A DNA stretch of 64,000 bases, taken from NCBI RefSeq assembly GCF_014650435.1, contig NZ_BMUY01000003.1, positions 310,001 to 374,000 on the forward strand, written 5' to 3'. The DNA is from Streptomyces tendae. Its GTDB lineage: Bacteria; Actinomycetota; Actinomycetes; Streptomycetales; Streptomycetaceae. This document shows, one piece after another, positions 7,260 through 16,922 of the stretch. Both the position numbers and the translations under genes were made by a program. How positions within the stretch are numbered: the first letter of the stretch is position 1; each line of letters opens with the position of its first letter. The notes beneath the pieces are model-generated. The model had not been told where the DNA came from. It saw only the letters and a list, made by a program, of their open reading frames with translations, and did no database searches.

Positions 7260-7898
7260 TCAGAGGTTGCTGAAGTCGGGGCCCTTGGTGCGGGTGCGCT
7301 TGATCTCGTAGAAGCCCGGCACGGAGGCCACGGCCAGCGTGCCGTCCCAGAGCTTGGCGGCGTCCTCGCCCTTGGGGGCGGGGGTGACGACCGGGCCGAA
7401 GAAGGCGAGCTGCTCGCCGTCGGCGCCGGGCACGGCGATGACCGGGGTGCCGACCTCCTGGCCGACCTTGTCGATGCCCTCCTTGTGGGAGGCGCGCAAC
7501 TGGGGCTCGTAGGGGGTGTCGTCCCAGTGGTCCATGAGGGACTCGGGCAGGCCGACATCCTTCAGGGCCGCGGCGACGGTGTCCCGGCCGGGGCCCTCCT
7601 CCCGGTTGTGGATGCGGGTGCCGAGCGCCGTGTAGAGGTCGCCGAGCACCTCGCGGCCGTGCTCCTCCTGGGCCGCGATGACGACGCGGACCGGGCCCCA
7701 TGCCTTGACCTCCAGCATCTCGCGGTAGTCCGCGGGCAGCTCGTCGAGCTTGTCCTCGTTGAGGACGGCCAGGCTCATCAGGTGCCAGTGGACCTCGATG
7801 TCCCTGACCTTCTCCACCTCCAGGACCCAGCGCGAGGTCATCCAGGCCCAGGGGCACAGGGGGTCGAACCAGAAGTCGACGGGCGTCTTCTCCGACAT
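7260..7898 (-). CDS. Mycothiol-dependent DsbA-like reductase, Rv2466c family
   Basis: 212 residues with a thioredoxin/DsbA fold. The redox centre is CPWAW near residue 18 within DFWFDPLCPWAWMTSRW, the signature of the Rv2466c group, which uses mycothiol as electron donor and protects against oxidative stress; the mycobacterial enzyme reduces nitro-compounds. The later cis-proline segment GTPVIAV fits the fold. The start at 7898 has AGGAG just upstream on the minus strand; a Met four codons earlier does not. It is divergent from aminopeptidase N, the same arrangement as Rv2466c-pepN in M. tuberculosis. Being a mycothiol enzyme, it supports an actinobacterial host. Confidence 0.85.
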   Translation of the reverse strand: MSEKTPVDFWFDPLCPWAWMTSRWVLEVEKVRDIEVHWHLMSLAVLNEDKLDELPADYREMLEVKAWGPVRVVIAAQEEHGREVLGDLYTALGTRIHNREEGPGRDTVAAALKDVGLPESLMDHWDDTPYEPQLRASHKEGIDKVGQEVGTPVIAVPGADGEQLAFFGPVVTPAPKGEDAAKLWDGTLAVASVPGFYEIKRTRTKGPDFSNL

Positions 7899-8075
7899 GT
7901 CTCTCCTCATGAGGCGGTGCGGACGAGCGTTTCCCGGGGCAACCGGCCGTCCGGTCCTCTCATTCCCGGCTGCCGTGCGTCAGGGGCGCATGGCAGGATC
8001 GGTGCTGTCCGCATACTGAACACCACGTGACACCACGTATACCGATACCGAACACCATCCGAGGGAGTGCCGCCC

Positions 8076-10658
8076 GTGCCCGGTGAGAATCTGTCCCGCG
8101 ACGAGGCCCGGGAGCGGGCCGCCCTGCTGTCCGTCGACGGGTACGACGTGTCCCTCGACGTGCGCTCGGCCGTCGGAGACGCGCAGGGCGAGGGGCCGCG
8201 CACGTTCCGGTCCGTCACCACGATCCGCTTCCGCTGCAACGAGCCCGGCGCGAGCAGCTTCGCCGACCTGATCGCCCCGAGCGTCACCGCCGTCTCCCTG
8301 AACGGCCGCGACCTCGACCCGAGCGAGGTCTTCGACGGCTCCCGGATCGCCCTGGAGGACCTGGCCGCCGACAACGAACTGGTGGTCGACGCCCAGTGCG
8401 CCTACTCCCGCACCGGCGAGGGAATGCACCGCTTCGTCGACCCCGAGGACGGCGAGGTGTACCTGTACACCCAGTACGAGCCGGCCGACTCCCGCCGGGT
8501 CTTCGCGAACTTCGAGCAGCCGGACCTCAAGGCCCCCTTCCGCTTCGAGGTGCGCGCGCCCGAGGAGTGGACGGTGTGGTCCAACGGCGCGGGCGAGCGC
8601 GTCGACGGGGTGTGGCGGTTCGCGGAGACGAAGCCGATCTCGACGTACATCACGTGTGTGGTGGCCGGCCCGTACCACTACGTGACGGACTCCTACGAGC
8701 GGACCTTCGAGGACGGCACCCGGCTGGAGATCCCGCTCGGCGCCCTGTGCCGCAAGGGGCTCGCCCCGCACTTCGACGCGGACGACGTCTTCCTGATCAC
8801 CAAGCAGGGGCTGGACTTCTTCCACGACCACTTCGACTACCCGTACCCCTTCGGGAAGTACGACCAGGCGTTCGTGCCCGAGTACAACCTCGGCGCGATG
8901 GAGAACCCGGGGATGGTGACCTTCCGGGAGGAGTACATCTTCCGCGGGAAGGTGACGCGGGCGTCGTACGAGGGCCGCGCCAACACGATCCTGCACGAGA
9001 TGGCGCACATGTGGTTCGGCGACCTGGTCACCATGGAGTGGTGGGACGACCTGTGGCTGAAGGAGTCCTTCGCCGACTTCATGGGCGCGTTCGCGAACGT
9101 CGGCGCGACCCGCTTCAAGGACGCCTGGATCACCTTCGCCAACCGCCGCAAGGCGTGGGCCTACCGCGCCGACCAGCTCCCCTCCACGCACCCGATCACG
9201 GCCGACATCCGTGACCTGGAGGACGCCAAGCTCAACTTCGACGGCATCACCTACGCCAAGGGCGCCTCGGTGCTCAAGCAGCTGGTGGCGTACGTCGGGC
9301 AGGACGCCTTCATGGAGGGTGCCAGGCGCTACTTCAAGCGGCACGCGTACGGCAACACGCGGCTGGGCGATCTGCTGTCGGTCCTGGAGGAGACCAGCGG
9401 GCGGGACATGGCGGCCTGGGCGCGCTCCTGGCTGCAGACGGCCGGCGTCAACTCGCTCACCCCGCAGGTGCTGCTGAGCGCGGCGGGCACCGTCGACGAG
9501 CTGGCCGTGGTGCAGGAGGCGGCGGAGTCCCACCCCGAACTTCGCCCGCACCGCGTCGCCGTGGGCCTGTACCGGCGTACGGCCGAGGGCGCGCTCGAGC
9601 GGTACGCGCGCGCCGAGGTGGACGTCGAGGGGCCGCGCACGGTGGTGGCGGAGCTGGCCGGTGCCGAGGCGCCCGAGCTGGTCCTGGTCAACGACGACGA
9701 CCTCACGTACTGCAAGACGCGGTTCGACGCCACCTCGCTGGCGACGCTGCGCGAGCACCTGGGGTCCCTGACCGACCCGCTGGCCCGTGCCCTGTGCTGG
9801 TCGGCGCTGTGGAACATGACGCGGGACGCGCTGCTGCCCACCCGGGACTTCGCTCAGCTGGTGCTGCGGTTCGCGGGGCGCGAGTCCGACATCGGCGTCC
9901 TGCAGATGCTGCACGCCTGGACCGACTCGGCGCTGGTGCACTACGCGGCGCCCGACTGGCGGGAGACCGGCGGCCGGCTGCTCGGCGAGGGCGCGCTGCG
10001 CGAGCTGCGGGACGCGGCGCCGGGCAGCGAGCAGCAGCTGGCGTGGGCGCGGTTCTTCGCGTCGGTGGCGTCCGACCGGGCGGACCTGGCGCTGCTCCGG
10101 GGGCTGCTGGAGGGCACCGAGAAGATCGACGGCCTGGACGTGGACCAGGAGCTGCGCTGGGTCTTCCTCGCCCCGCTGGCGGCCCACGGCGAGGCCGACG
10201 AGGGCGTCCTGGCCGCCGAGCTGGCCCGTGACGACACGGCCTCCGGCAAGCGCCACCAGGTGCGCTGCCTGGCCTCGCGTCCGTCGGCCGCGGTGAAGGC
10301 GCAGGCGTGGGCGCAGGTCGTGGAGTCCGACGCGTTGTCGAACGCGCTGGTGGAGGCGACCATCGCCGGGTTCGCGCAGCCCTCGCGGCGGGACCTGCTC
10401 GCGCCGTACACCGAGAAGTACTTCGCGGCGATCGAGCGGGTGTGGGCCGAGCGGTCCATCCAGATCGGGATGGACGTGGTCCGGGGCCTGTTCCCGTCGC
10501 TGCGGGACTCCCAGGACACCCTGGACGCGACCGACGCGTGGCTGGCGGCGCACGAGGACGCGGCGCCGGCGCTGCGCCGGCTGGTGCTGGAGGCGCGGGA
10601 CGATCTGGCGCGGGCTCTGCGGGCGCAGGCTTGCGACAGGGCCTCCGGCGGTCGGTGA
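8076..10658 (+). CDS. pepN: Aminopeptidase N, M1 metallopeptidase (copy 1)
   Basis: 860 residues. The substrate-anchoring motif GAMEN is at about residue 273, and the zinc site HEMAHMWFG starts at H307 with the downstream glutamate in LKESFADF. It removes N-terminal residues from peptides in the cytoplasm; no signal peptide is present. The C-terminal third is the ERAP1-like helical domain. Start GTG 8076 has GAGGGAG (8061-8067) 8 nt upstream; the GTG at 8067 overlaps that site. It is divergent from the mycothiol-linked reductase. A second pepN lies at 21427 and shares the same architecture but differs throughout, so they are paralogues and not a recent duplication. Confidence 0.95.
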   Translation: MPGENLSRDEARERAALLSVDGYDVSLDVRSAVGDAQGEGPRTFRSVTTIRFRCNEPGASSFADLIAPSVTAVSLNGRDLDPSEVFDGSRIALEDLAADNELVVDAQCAYSRTGEGMHRFVDPEDGEVYLYTQYEPADSRRVFANFEQPDLKAPFRFEVRAPEEWTVWSNGAGERVDGVWRFAETKPISTYITCVVAGPYHYVTDSYERTFEDGTRLEIPLGALCRKGLAPHFDADDVFLITKQGLDFFHDHFDYPYPFGKYDQAFVPEYNLGAMENPGMVTFREEYIFRGKVTRASYEGRANTILHEMAHMWFGDLVTMEWWDDLWLKESFADFMGAFANVGATRFKDAWITFANRRKAWAYRADQLPSTHPITADIRDLEDAKLNFDGITYAKGASVLKQLVAYVGQDAFMEGARRYFKRHAYGNTRLGDLLSVLEETSGRDMAAWARSWLQTAGVNSLTPQVLLSAAGTVDELAVVQEAAESHPELRPHRVAVGLYRRTAEGALERYARAEVDVEGPRTVVAELAGAEAPELVLVNDDDLTYCKTRFDATSLATLREHLGSLTDPLARALCWSALWNMTRDALLPTRDFAQLVLRFAGRESDIGVLQMLHAWTDSALVHYAAPDWRETGGRLLGEGALRELRDAAPGSEQQLAWARFFASVASDRADLALLRGLLEGTEKIDGLDVDQELRWVFLAPLAAHGEADEGVLAAELARDDTASGKRHQVRCLASRPSAAVKAQAWAQVVESDALSNALVEATIAGFAQPSRRDLLAPYTEKYFAAIERVWAERSIQIGMDVVRGLFPSLRDSQDTLDATDAWLAAHEDAAPALRRLVLEARDDLARALRAQACDRASGGR

Positions 10659-10683
10659 GTTCTCGGGTTCAGTTGTTCGCCGG

Positions 10684-10733
10684 GTGCGGGTGCGCTGTGG
10701 CTTGTCGCGCAGTTCCCCGCGCCCCTTGGGGCG
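10684..10733. repeat. Dispersed Streptomyces intergenic repeat (CGCGCAGTTCCCCGCGCCCC type)
   Basis: The stretch includes GCGCAGTTCCCCGCGCCCCT, a sequence I recall occurring many times downstream of genes in Streptomyces chromosomes. It ends in a small hairpin (CGCCCC with GGGGCG). Recognition is from memory; a genome-wide count would confirm it. Confidence 0.5.
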
Positions 10734-10814
10734 TTGTCCTGCCCCGCATCGATGAGTCCTGGCCAATGATTGAGCGTTCCGTCGTCGTTACGGAATTCGG
10801 GCAATAGCAGCCGT

Positions 10815-10847
10815 AACCCCTGGTCCCACCCTTTCGGACCAGGGGTT
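10815..10847 (+). terminator. Intrinsic terminator after pepN copy 1
   Basis: AACCCCTGGTCC (10815-10826) pairs perfectly with GGACCAGGGGTT (10836-10847) around a 9-nt loop, followed by TTCGG. It closes the pepN transcript 157 bases after the stop. Confidence 0.8.
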
Positions 10848-10949
10848 TCGGCATCCGAACACCCGTCCTTTAGTTCGGCCTTGTCCCGGTTCGGCGATGG
10901 GCGTGTAACAGGGGTTAAGGGGCGGATCGGGCGCGGGAAATTGCCGGTC

Positions 10950-12020
10950 ATGACGCACAACACCCCGCTCTCCCCCCGCCCCCGCCCGCTCCACGAACTG
11001 GCCGACGGCCGACGCCGGCTGATGACGTCAGGCCAGCTGCGGGCACACGGTGTCTCCGCCGCGGAGACCAACGAGCAGTGCCGGCCCGGCGGCTCCTGGC
11101 AGCAGCTCCTGCCGAACGTCGTCCTGCTGCACCCCGGCCCACCGACCAGCGACGAGCGGCTGCACGCGGTGCTGCTCTACGCGGCACGGGATCGCACCTC
11201 CGGCACGGCACCCGGCGTGAGTGCCTCCGTGCCCCTCCAGCCGGGCGGGGAGCAGCCACCGGTGCCCGCGTACGCGGAGGCGATGATCACCGGCCTGGCC
11301 GCGCTGACGCTGCACGGCTTCTCCGCCGCTCCCCCGCTGTCGTCCCTGGACCTCATCGACGTCCTGGTCCCGCGGCTGCGCCGGCTGCGCACGACGGGTT
11401 GTGCGCGCGTCGTCCGCACGGCCGCGCTGCCGACCGCGGTGGAGGTGACCGGGGTTCCGGTGGCGCCGGTGGCGCGGGCCCTGGCGGACGCGGTGGCGGA
11501 GTTGACCGACCCGGCCACGGTCCGCCGGCTGCTGACGGAGGCGGTGCGCGGCGGGCACTGCGAACCGGCCGCGGTGGTGCGGGAGCTGAACCGGGCCCGG
11601 CTGCTCAGCCGCCCGCACGTGGTGGACGCCGTGGACTCGCTGGTCGCCGAGGGGCGGGCGCTGGCCGAGCAGCGGCTGTACCGGATGGTGCGCGAGCACG
11701 GTCTGCCGGAGCCGGTCTGGAACGTCGACCTGCGTCTGCCCGGCGGCCCCCACCTGGGCGGCGTGGACGCCTTCTGGCCCGAGCACGCGGTGGCGCTGGA
11801 GCTGGACACCCGGGCGCACCGGCAGCAGGAGGACGACGCCGACTGGGCGGAGCACGCCCGCAAGCGCGAGCACCTGGAGCGGCTGGGGATCACCGTCGTG
11901 CACGTCACGCCCCGCAAGCTGCGGGACTGCCCGGACCACCAGGCGACCGTCGTGCGCACGGCACTGATGGCGGCCGGGGACCGGGAGCCCGCGGCGTACG
12001 TCGTGGTGCTGCCCCGCTAG
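10950..12020 (+). CDS. AbiEi-antitoxin-like / DUF559-like protein
   Basis: 356 residues. The N-terminal ~80 residues (LMTSGQLRAHGVSA...) resemble the winged-helix of type IV antitoxins (AbiEi) as found in many actinobacterial proteins. The C-terminal ~110 residues resemble the DUF559/Vsr-like nuclease fold, with ALELDTRAHRQQEDDADW followed by KREHLERLGITVVHVTP. This family is common as single genes in Actinobacteria. No AbiEii-type nucleotidyltransferase toxin is adjacent, so calling it an antitoxin would be unjustified. ATG 10950 has only a weak upstream purine run; a second ATG 72 nt downstream is possible. The stop lies one base from the convergent serine hydrolase gene. Confidence 0.7.
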   Translation: MTHNTPLSPRPRPLHELADGRRRLMTSGQLRAHGVSAAETNEQCRPGGSWQQLLPNVVLLHPGPPTSDERLHAVLLYAARDRTSGTAPGVSASVPLQPGGEQPPVPAYAEAMITGLAALTLHGFSAAPPLSSLDLIDVLVPRLRRLRTTGCARVVRTAALPTAVEVTGVPVAPVARALADAVAELTDPATVRRLLTEAVRGGHCEPAAVVRELNRARLLSRPHVVDAVDSLVAEGRALAEQRLYRMVREHGLPEPVWNVDLRLPGGPHLGGVDAFWPEHAVALELDTRAHRQQEDDADWAEHARKREHLERLGITVVHVTPRKLRDCPDHQATVVRTALMAAGDREPAAYVVVLPR

Positions 12021-12021
12021 A

Positions 12022-13167
12022 TCACGGTCGCCCGGTGCAGAACTCGGCCTCGATGACCGCCTCGCCGTCGCCGGACCAGTCGCCGTTGAAGTTGAAGGCG
12101 AGCGCGTGCCGGCCGTCCCGGGTCGCCACCGCCTCCGAGGAGGAGCCGTGGATGCCGCCGGCGTGCCCCCAGACCGTCACCCCGCAGTCCAGTTCCCGCT
12201 TGATCAGTCCGAGGCCGTACTCGGCGCCGTCCCGCGCGGAGACGGTGGTCGTCATCTCGGTCAGCTGCTTCGCGGGCAGCAGCCTGCCGCGGAGCAGGGC
12301 GGTGTAGAAGCGGTTCAGGTCGGCAGAGCTGGAGACCGCCTCGCCCGACGCGCCGGCGATGGCCGGGTTGAGCCGGGTGACGTCGTACGTCGGGCCGGTC
12401 GCCGTCGCGGCCAGCTTGGAGTAGGCCCGGCTGCTGGGGCGGGGCAGGGAGGTGCGGGTGCCGGGGAAGGAGGTGGCGCGCAGCTGCAGCGGCTCGATGA
12501 TCCGGCGGCGCACCTCCTCTCCGTACGGGCGGCCGGTGGCCTCCTCGATCACCAGGCCGGCCAGGACGTAGTTGGTGTTGGAGTAGGCCCAGGAGGCGCC
12601 GGGCGCGAAGTACGGTTCGTGGGTCATGGCGATGGCGACCAGCTCGCGCGGGGTCACCGCGTCGTAGCGGTGCTCGAAGAAGCCGTCCTTGAGGAAGTAG
12701 TCGCGGGCGAATCCGTCGTCCTCCGTGTAGTTGTGGACGCCGCTGGTGTGGTTGAGGAGCTGGCGCAGGGTGATCCGGGCGCCGTCGTGGCCGTGGCCCG
12801 TGACCACCCCCGGCAGCCACTGGTCCACCGTGTCGTCGAGGGAGAGCCGTCCCTCGGCCTCCAGTTGGAGCAGTACGGTGGCGACGAAGGTCTTGGTGAT
12901 GCTGCCGACCCGGTAGCGGTCCTGCTCGGAGCGCGGCTCGCCGGTGCGCAGATCGCCCACTCCGGCGGTTGCGGACCAGGTGCCGCGCCGGTCGCGGGCG
13001 GTCGCCGTGACTCCGGGCACGCCGTCCTCGACGGCCGCCCGGAGAGCCCGGCGGGTCGCGTCGTGGCCGCCGGTGGCGGCGGGCACGGCCACGGCGGGCC
13101 CCGCGACGGCCGCCGACAGGGCCACGGCGGTGGCCGCGAGCAGGGCGGCTCGTACACGTACGGTCAT
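12022..13167 (-). CDS. Secreted serine hydrolase, beta-lactamase / D-Ala-D-Ala carboxypeptidase family
   Basis: 381 residues. A Sec signal peptide (RVRAALLAATAVALSAAVAG, cleavage near A-V-A) exports it. Active-site motifs of the class C/serine DD-peptidase fold are SITK (SxxK, nucleophile serine), YSN (YxN) and HAG (in place of KTG). The family includes the Streptomyces R61 DD-peptidase, so a role in trimming cell-wall peptides is likely, but esterase members share these motifs. The start at 13167 follows a GGGGGA run on the minus strand; earlier in-frame Met codons would displace the signal peptide. It is convergent with the AbiEi-like gene with a one-base gap between the stops. Confidence 0.87.
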   Translation of the reverse strand: MTVRVRAALLAATAVALSAAVAGPAVAVPAATGGHDATRRALRAAVEDGVPGVTATARDRRGTWSATAGVGDLRTGEPRSEQDRYRVGSITKTFVATVLLQLEAEGRLSLDDTVDQWLPGVVTGHGHDGARITLRQLLNHTSGVHNYTEDDGFARDYFLKDGFFEHRYDAVTPRELVAIAMTHEPYFAPGASWAYSNTNYVLAGLVIEEATGRPYGEEVRRRIIEPLQLRATSFPGTRTSLPRPSSRAYSKLAATATGPTYDVTRLNPAIAGASGEAVSSSADLNRFYTALLRGRLLPAKQLTEMTTTVSARDGAEYGLGLIKRELDCGVTVWGHAGGIHGSSSEAVATRDGRHALAFNFNGDWSGDGEAVIEAEFCTGRP

Positions 13168-13362
13168 GTCTTCCCCCATCCTCGGTACTGCTCGGTCCCG
13201 GGAGAGACCGCACCGACCGCAAGAGGGTTGCCGTGGTCCGGGACGGTTGAACGTGTTTCGGCCCCTTTTCACCCGCACCGGTGCCGTGGGGTGCCGGGCA
13301 GTGTCGTGCGGGTGGTGCCGCGGGGTCCGCGGGATTGTCCCGGGCCGCCCCTTGTGTCCCCG

Positions 13363-13387
13363 ATGGCGTATGGCGGAAGTACGCCAT
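13363..13387. promoter_or_regulatory. Inverted repeat in the divergent region upstream of the subtilase
   Basis: ATGGCGTA (13363-13370) and TACGCCAT (13380-13387) form a perfect 8-bp inverted repeat with a 9-nt gap, 149 bases upstream of the subtilase start and between two divergent secreted-protein genes. It could be an operator. Nothing else clear was seen in 13168-13535 besides ordinary GC-rich sequence. Confidence 0.35.
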
Positions 13388-13535
13388 GCCTTCTTCCCGC
13401 CCCGGACAACTCTCCCCAATCAATGATCCCTTGAGTAAAGCTGAGCGGTCGTCCGGGATCGGATTCCGGACTGTCTCGGCCAGGGCCGATCGGTCTTGGC
13501 CGTTACCGCTCGTTCCTTCACCCCAAGGGATGCCG

Positions 13536-16500
13536 ATGACCAACAGCCCCCAGCGTGAACCGATACCGGGCGCGAGACGCGCGGCCCGCCTGGCCGTGGC
13601 CACGGGCCTCGCCGCCGCGCTCGCCGCGGTCGGGCCGGTGCCCGCGGCCCTCGCCGCCGACGGACCCGCGACAACCGCGCCTCCCGTCGACGCCTCGGTC
13701 AAGTCCGCCCACGACAAGCTCGGTTCCGACGACGCGGACCTGCTCGCCCAGGCGAAGGCCGACGGCGAGAAGAACGTCACGATGATGGTCGCCACCGCGC
13801 CGGGCCGGACCGAGCAGGTGGCGAAGGAGCTGGACGGGATCGCCGGCGGCACCGTCGGCCGCACCTACGACGAGCTGGGCTACGTACGCGCCACCGTCCC
13901 CACCGCCAAGGCGGACTCGGCGATCGCGGCCGCCGCGAAGCTCTCCTCCGTGCACGGCATCGACCTGCGCGACGAGATTCCACTGGACGACCCGACGCCG
14001 AGCGCCGACATGGCCAAGGGCGCCGCGCACAAGGGCCGTTCCTACCCGGCGCCGAACCGCTGGACCCCGGCCGAGAACCCGTACAACCCGTCCTTCGAGA
14101 CGGGCGCCGTCGACTTCGTGAAGAAGTACCCGAGGTCGGACGGCCGCGGCGTCACCATCGGCATCCTCGACTCCGGCGTCGACCTCGGCCACCCGGCACT
14201 GCAGAAGACCACCACCGGCGAACGCAAGATCGTCGACTGGGTCACCGCCACCGACCCGGTCGTCGACGGCGACCGCACCTGGCGCCCGATGACCGCCTCG
14301 GTCTCCGGCCCCACCTTCACCTACGGCGGCGAGACCTGGACCGCACCCGCGGGCTCGTACCGGGTCAGCACCTTCCTGGAGTCGTACACCACCGGCGGTG
14401 ACGCGGCGGGCGACGCCAACCGGGACGGCGACACCACCGACTCCTGGGGCGTCCTGTACGACGCCGAGGCCGGCACGGTCCGCGTCGACCTGAACAACAA
14501 CCACGACTTCTCCGACGACACCCCGATGAAGCCCTACAAGGACGGCTTCCAGGTCGGGTACTTCGGCACCGACGACCCGAAGACGGACGTGGCCGAGCGC
14601 CAGCCCTTCGTCGTCGAGATCCGCAAGGACGTCGTCTACAACTCCGCGGGCGCCAAGACGGACTTCGTCAACATCGGCGTCATCGAGTCCGAGCACGGCA
14701 CGCACGTCGCCGGACTCGCGGCCGCCAACGGGCTGTTCGGCGGGCGGATGGACGGTGCCGCGCCCGGCGCGAAGATCGTGTCGTCCCGTGCGTGCACGTG
14801 GAGCGGCGGCTGCACCAACGTCGCGCTCACCGAGGGCATGATCGACCTCGTGGTCAACCGCGGCGTCGACATCGTCAACATGTCGATCGGCGGTCTGCCC
14901 GCCCTCAACGACGGCAACAACGCCCGCGCCGAGCTGTACACCCGCCTCATCGACACCTACGGCGTCCAGCTGGTCATCTCCGCGGGCAACTCCGGCCCCG
15001 GCGCCAACACCATCGGCGACCCCGGCCTCGCCGACAAGGTGATCTCGGTCGGCGCCTCCATCTCCCGCGAGACCTGGGCCGCCAACTACGGCTCCGCGGT
15101 GAAGACCAAGTACCAGATGATGCCGTTCTCCTCGCGCGGCCCGCGTGAGGACGGCGGCTTCACGCCGACGCTGACCGCGCCCGGCGCCGCGGTCAACTCC
15201 ATCCAGACCTGGATGCCGGGCGCGCCGGTCCCCGAGGCGGGCTACGACCTGCCCGCCGGCTACGGCATGCTCCAGGGCACCTCGATGGCGTCCCCGCAGG
15301 CCGCCGGCGCCTCCGCGCTGCTCCTGTCGGCGGCCAAGCAGGCCCGCATCGACCTCACCCCGGCGAAGCTGCGCACCGCGCTGACCTCCACCGCCGACCA
15401 CATCAAGGGCGTGCAGGCGTACGAGGAGGGCGCGGGCCTGATCGACATCCCCGACGCCTGGAAGTCGATCCGGCGCGGCGCCACCGCACACGAGTACACG
15501 GTGAAGGCACCGGTCGACACCGCGATCGACCAGTTCCTCGAGACCCCGGGCTACGGCACCGGCCTCTACGACCGCGAGGGCGGTCTGAAGGCCGGGCAGA
15601 AGAAGACGTACGAGATCACGCTCACCCGCACCACCGGCGCCGACCGGCCGGTCCGGCACGAGCTGGACTTCGAGAACAACGCGGGGCACACCTTCCGGAT
15701 CGTCGGACGGGACGAGGTGTACCTGCCGCTGAACGAGCCGGTCACCGTCAAGGTCGAGGCGCGGCCCGGTTCCGCCGGTCTCAAGAGCGCGATCCTGGAG
15801 GTCGACGACCCGCGCACCGAGGGCGTCGACCAGCAGGTCCTGACCACGGTCGTCGTCTCCGCCCCGCTGAAGTACGACTTCTCCGCGAAGGGCTCGGTGC
15901 AGCGCAACGACACCACGTCGTACTTCGTGACCGTCCCCGAGGGCGCGAAGTCGCTGGAGGTGGCGATCGGCGGGCTCAAGGGCGAGAGCCAGACCCGGTT
16001 CATCTCCATCCACCCGTACGGCGTCCCGTCCGACAACACCTCCACGCCGTACTGCTACAACAACTACCTCGACGGCAACGGCTGCCGCCCCGACGTGCGC
16101 GCGTACGCCGACCCGCAGCCCGGCGTCTGGGAGGTCGAGGTCGAGGCCCGGCGCACCTCGCCGCTGCTCGACAACCCCTACGAGCTGGACGTCACCGTGC
16201 TCGGCGCGGCCTTCGACCCGGAGGTCGTCACCGTGCCCGAGGCGAAGGCCGGCACCCCGGCCGACGCCTCCTGGACGGTGACCAACCAGTACGCCGCCCT
16301 GGAAGGCAAGCTGGTCGGCGGCCCGCTCGGCTCGTCCGAGACCTCCCGCCCGACGATCAAGCAGGGCGAGACGGCCACCTCCACGGTCGAGGTGCCCGAG
16401 GGCGCCGAGTCGCTGGACGTCGCCATCGGGGGCGTCTCCGACGCGGCCGCCGACCTGGACCTGACGGTCTACGGCGAGGACGGCGCCGTCGTCGCCCAGT

Positions 16501-16832
16501 CCGCCGACGGCGACTCCGAGGAGTCGGTCTCCCTCGCGAAGCCGGCCGCCGGTACGTACACCGTCGAGGTCGCGGGCTACTCGGTGCCCTCGGGCAGCAC
16601 GGAGTACGACTACCGGGACGTGTACTTCGCCGACACCCTCGGCTCGGTCACCGTGGACGGCTCGGCGCCGGTGAAGCTCGGCACGGGCGACTCGGCGACG
16701 GTCTCCGGCAGCGTCACGGCCCTGGCCGCCGCGCCCGAGGGCCGCGAGTTCTTCGGCCGGGTCCAGCTGGTCAACGCCCACGGCACGGTCGCGGGCCTGG
16801 GCAGCGTACGGATCGGGAAGGTCGTGCCGTAG
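13536..16832 (+). CDS. Large secreted subtilisin-like serine protease (S8 family)
   Basis: 1098 residues. A signal peptide with a basic start (RRAARL) and hydrophobic core ends at about residue 41. An I9-like propeptide follows (~75-150). The catalytic triad is visible as D212 in ILDSGVD, H387 in EHGTHVAG and S583 in GTSMASPQAAG, with oxyanion asparagine N485 in SAGNSGPG. The long C terminus holds beta-rich modules; two near 880-1080 look like pre-peptidase (PPC) domains (SLDVAIGGVSDAAADLDLTV). It is an extracellular protease, larger than classic subtilisins but typical of Streptomyces. ATG 13536 is preferred, with AAGGG 6 nt upstream; an in-frame ATG at 13530 overlaps that site. Terminator hairpins follow at 16850-16899. 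Confidence 0.93.
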   Translation: MTNSPQREPIPGARRAARLAVATGLAAALAAVGPVPAALAADGPATTAPPVDASVKSAHDKLGSDDADLLAQAKADGEKNVTMMVATAPGRTEQVAKELDGIAGGTVGRTYDELGYVRATVPTAKADSAIAAAAKLSSVHGIDLRDEIPLDDPTPSADMAKGAAHKGRSYPAPNRWTPAENPYNPSFETGAVDFVKKYPRSDGRGVTIGILDSGVDLGHPALQKTTTGERKIVDWVTATDPVVDGDRTWRPMTASVSGPTFTYGGETWTAPAGSYRVSTFLESYTTGGDAAGDANRDGDTTDSWGVLYDAEAGTVRVDLNNNHDFSDDTPMKPYKDGFQVGYFGTDDPKTDVAERQPFVVEIRKDVVYNSAGAKTDFVNIGVIESEHGTHVAGLAAANGLFGGRMDGAAPGAKIVSSRACTWSGGCTNVALTEGMIDLVVNRGVDIVNMSIGGLPALNDGNNARAELYTRLIDTYGVQLVISAGNSGPGANTIGDPGLADKVISVGASISRETWAANYGSAVKTKYQMMPFSSRGPREDGGFTPTLTAPGAAVNSIQTWMPGAPVPEAGYDLPAGYGMLQGTSMASPQAAGASALLLSAAKQARIDLTPAKLRTALTSTADHIKGVQAYEEGAGLIDIPDAWKSIRRGATAHEYTVKAPVDTAIDQFLETPGYGTGLYDREGGLKAGQKKTYEITLTRTTGADRPVRHELDFENNAGHTFRIVGRDEVYLPLNEPVTVKVEARPGSAGLKSAILEVDDPRTEGVDQQVLTTVVVSAPLKYDFSAKGSVQRNDTTSYFVTVPEGAKSLEVAIGGLKGESQTRFISIHPYGVPSDNTSTPYCYNNYLDGNGCRPDVRAYADPQPGVWEVEVEARRTSPLLDNPYELDVTVLGAAFDPEVVTVPEAKAGTPADASWTVTNQYAALEGKLVGGPLGSSETSRPTIKQGETATSTVEVPEGAESLDVAIGGVSDAAADLDLTVYGEDGAVVAQSADGDSEESVSLAKPAAGTYTVEVAGYSVPSGSTEYDYRDVYFADTLGSVTVDGSAPVKLGTGDSATVSGSVTALAAAPEGREFFGRVQLVNAHGTVAGLGSVRIGKVVP

Positions 16833-16849
16833 TCCGGTGCGGTACGGGC

Positions 16850-16899
16850 GGGGCCTGCCGCAGGCCCCGGGGCGGGCGCGCCGGTTCGGGCGCCCGCCC
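16850..16899 (+). terminator. Tandem terminator hairpins after the subtilase
   Basis: GGGGCCTG (16850-16857) pairs with CAGGCCCC (16861-16868). Immediately after, GGGCGGGCGC (16870-16879) pairs with GCGCCCGCCC (16890-16899), followed by TTT. They lie between convergent genes and may stop transcription from both sides. Confidence 0.75.
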
Positions 16900-16922
16900 T
16901 TTCGCGTTCCCCCGGCCGGACG

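Noticed and set aside
10810..10860. A possible tRNA or tRNA-derived attachment site.
   Set aside because: The sequence is a simple perfect hairpin with no cloverleaf arms or CCA end; it is a terminator.
10950..12020. A type IV toxin-antitoxin system at the AbiEi-like gene.
   Set aside because: No AbiEii-type toxin gene is adjacent; the neighbours are a serine hydrolase and pepN.
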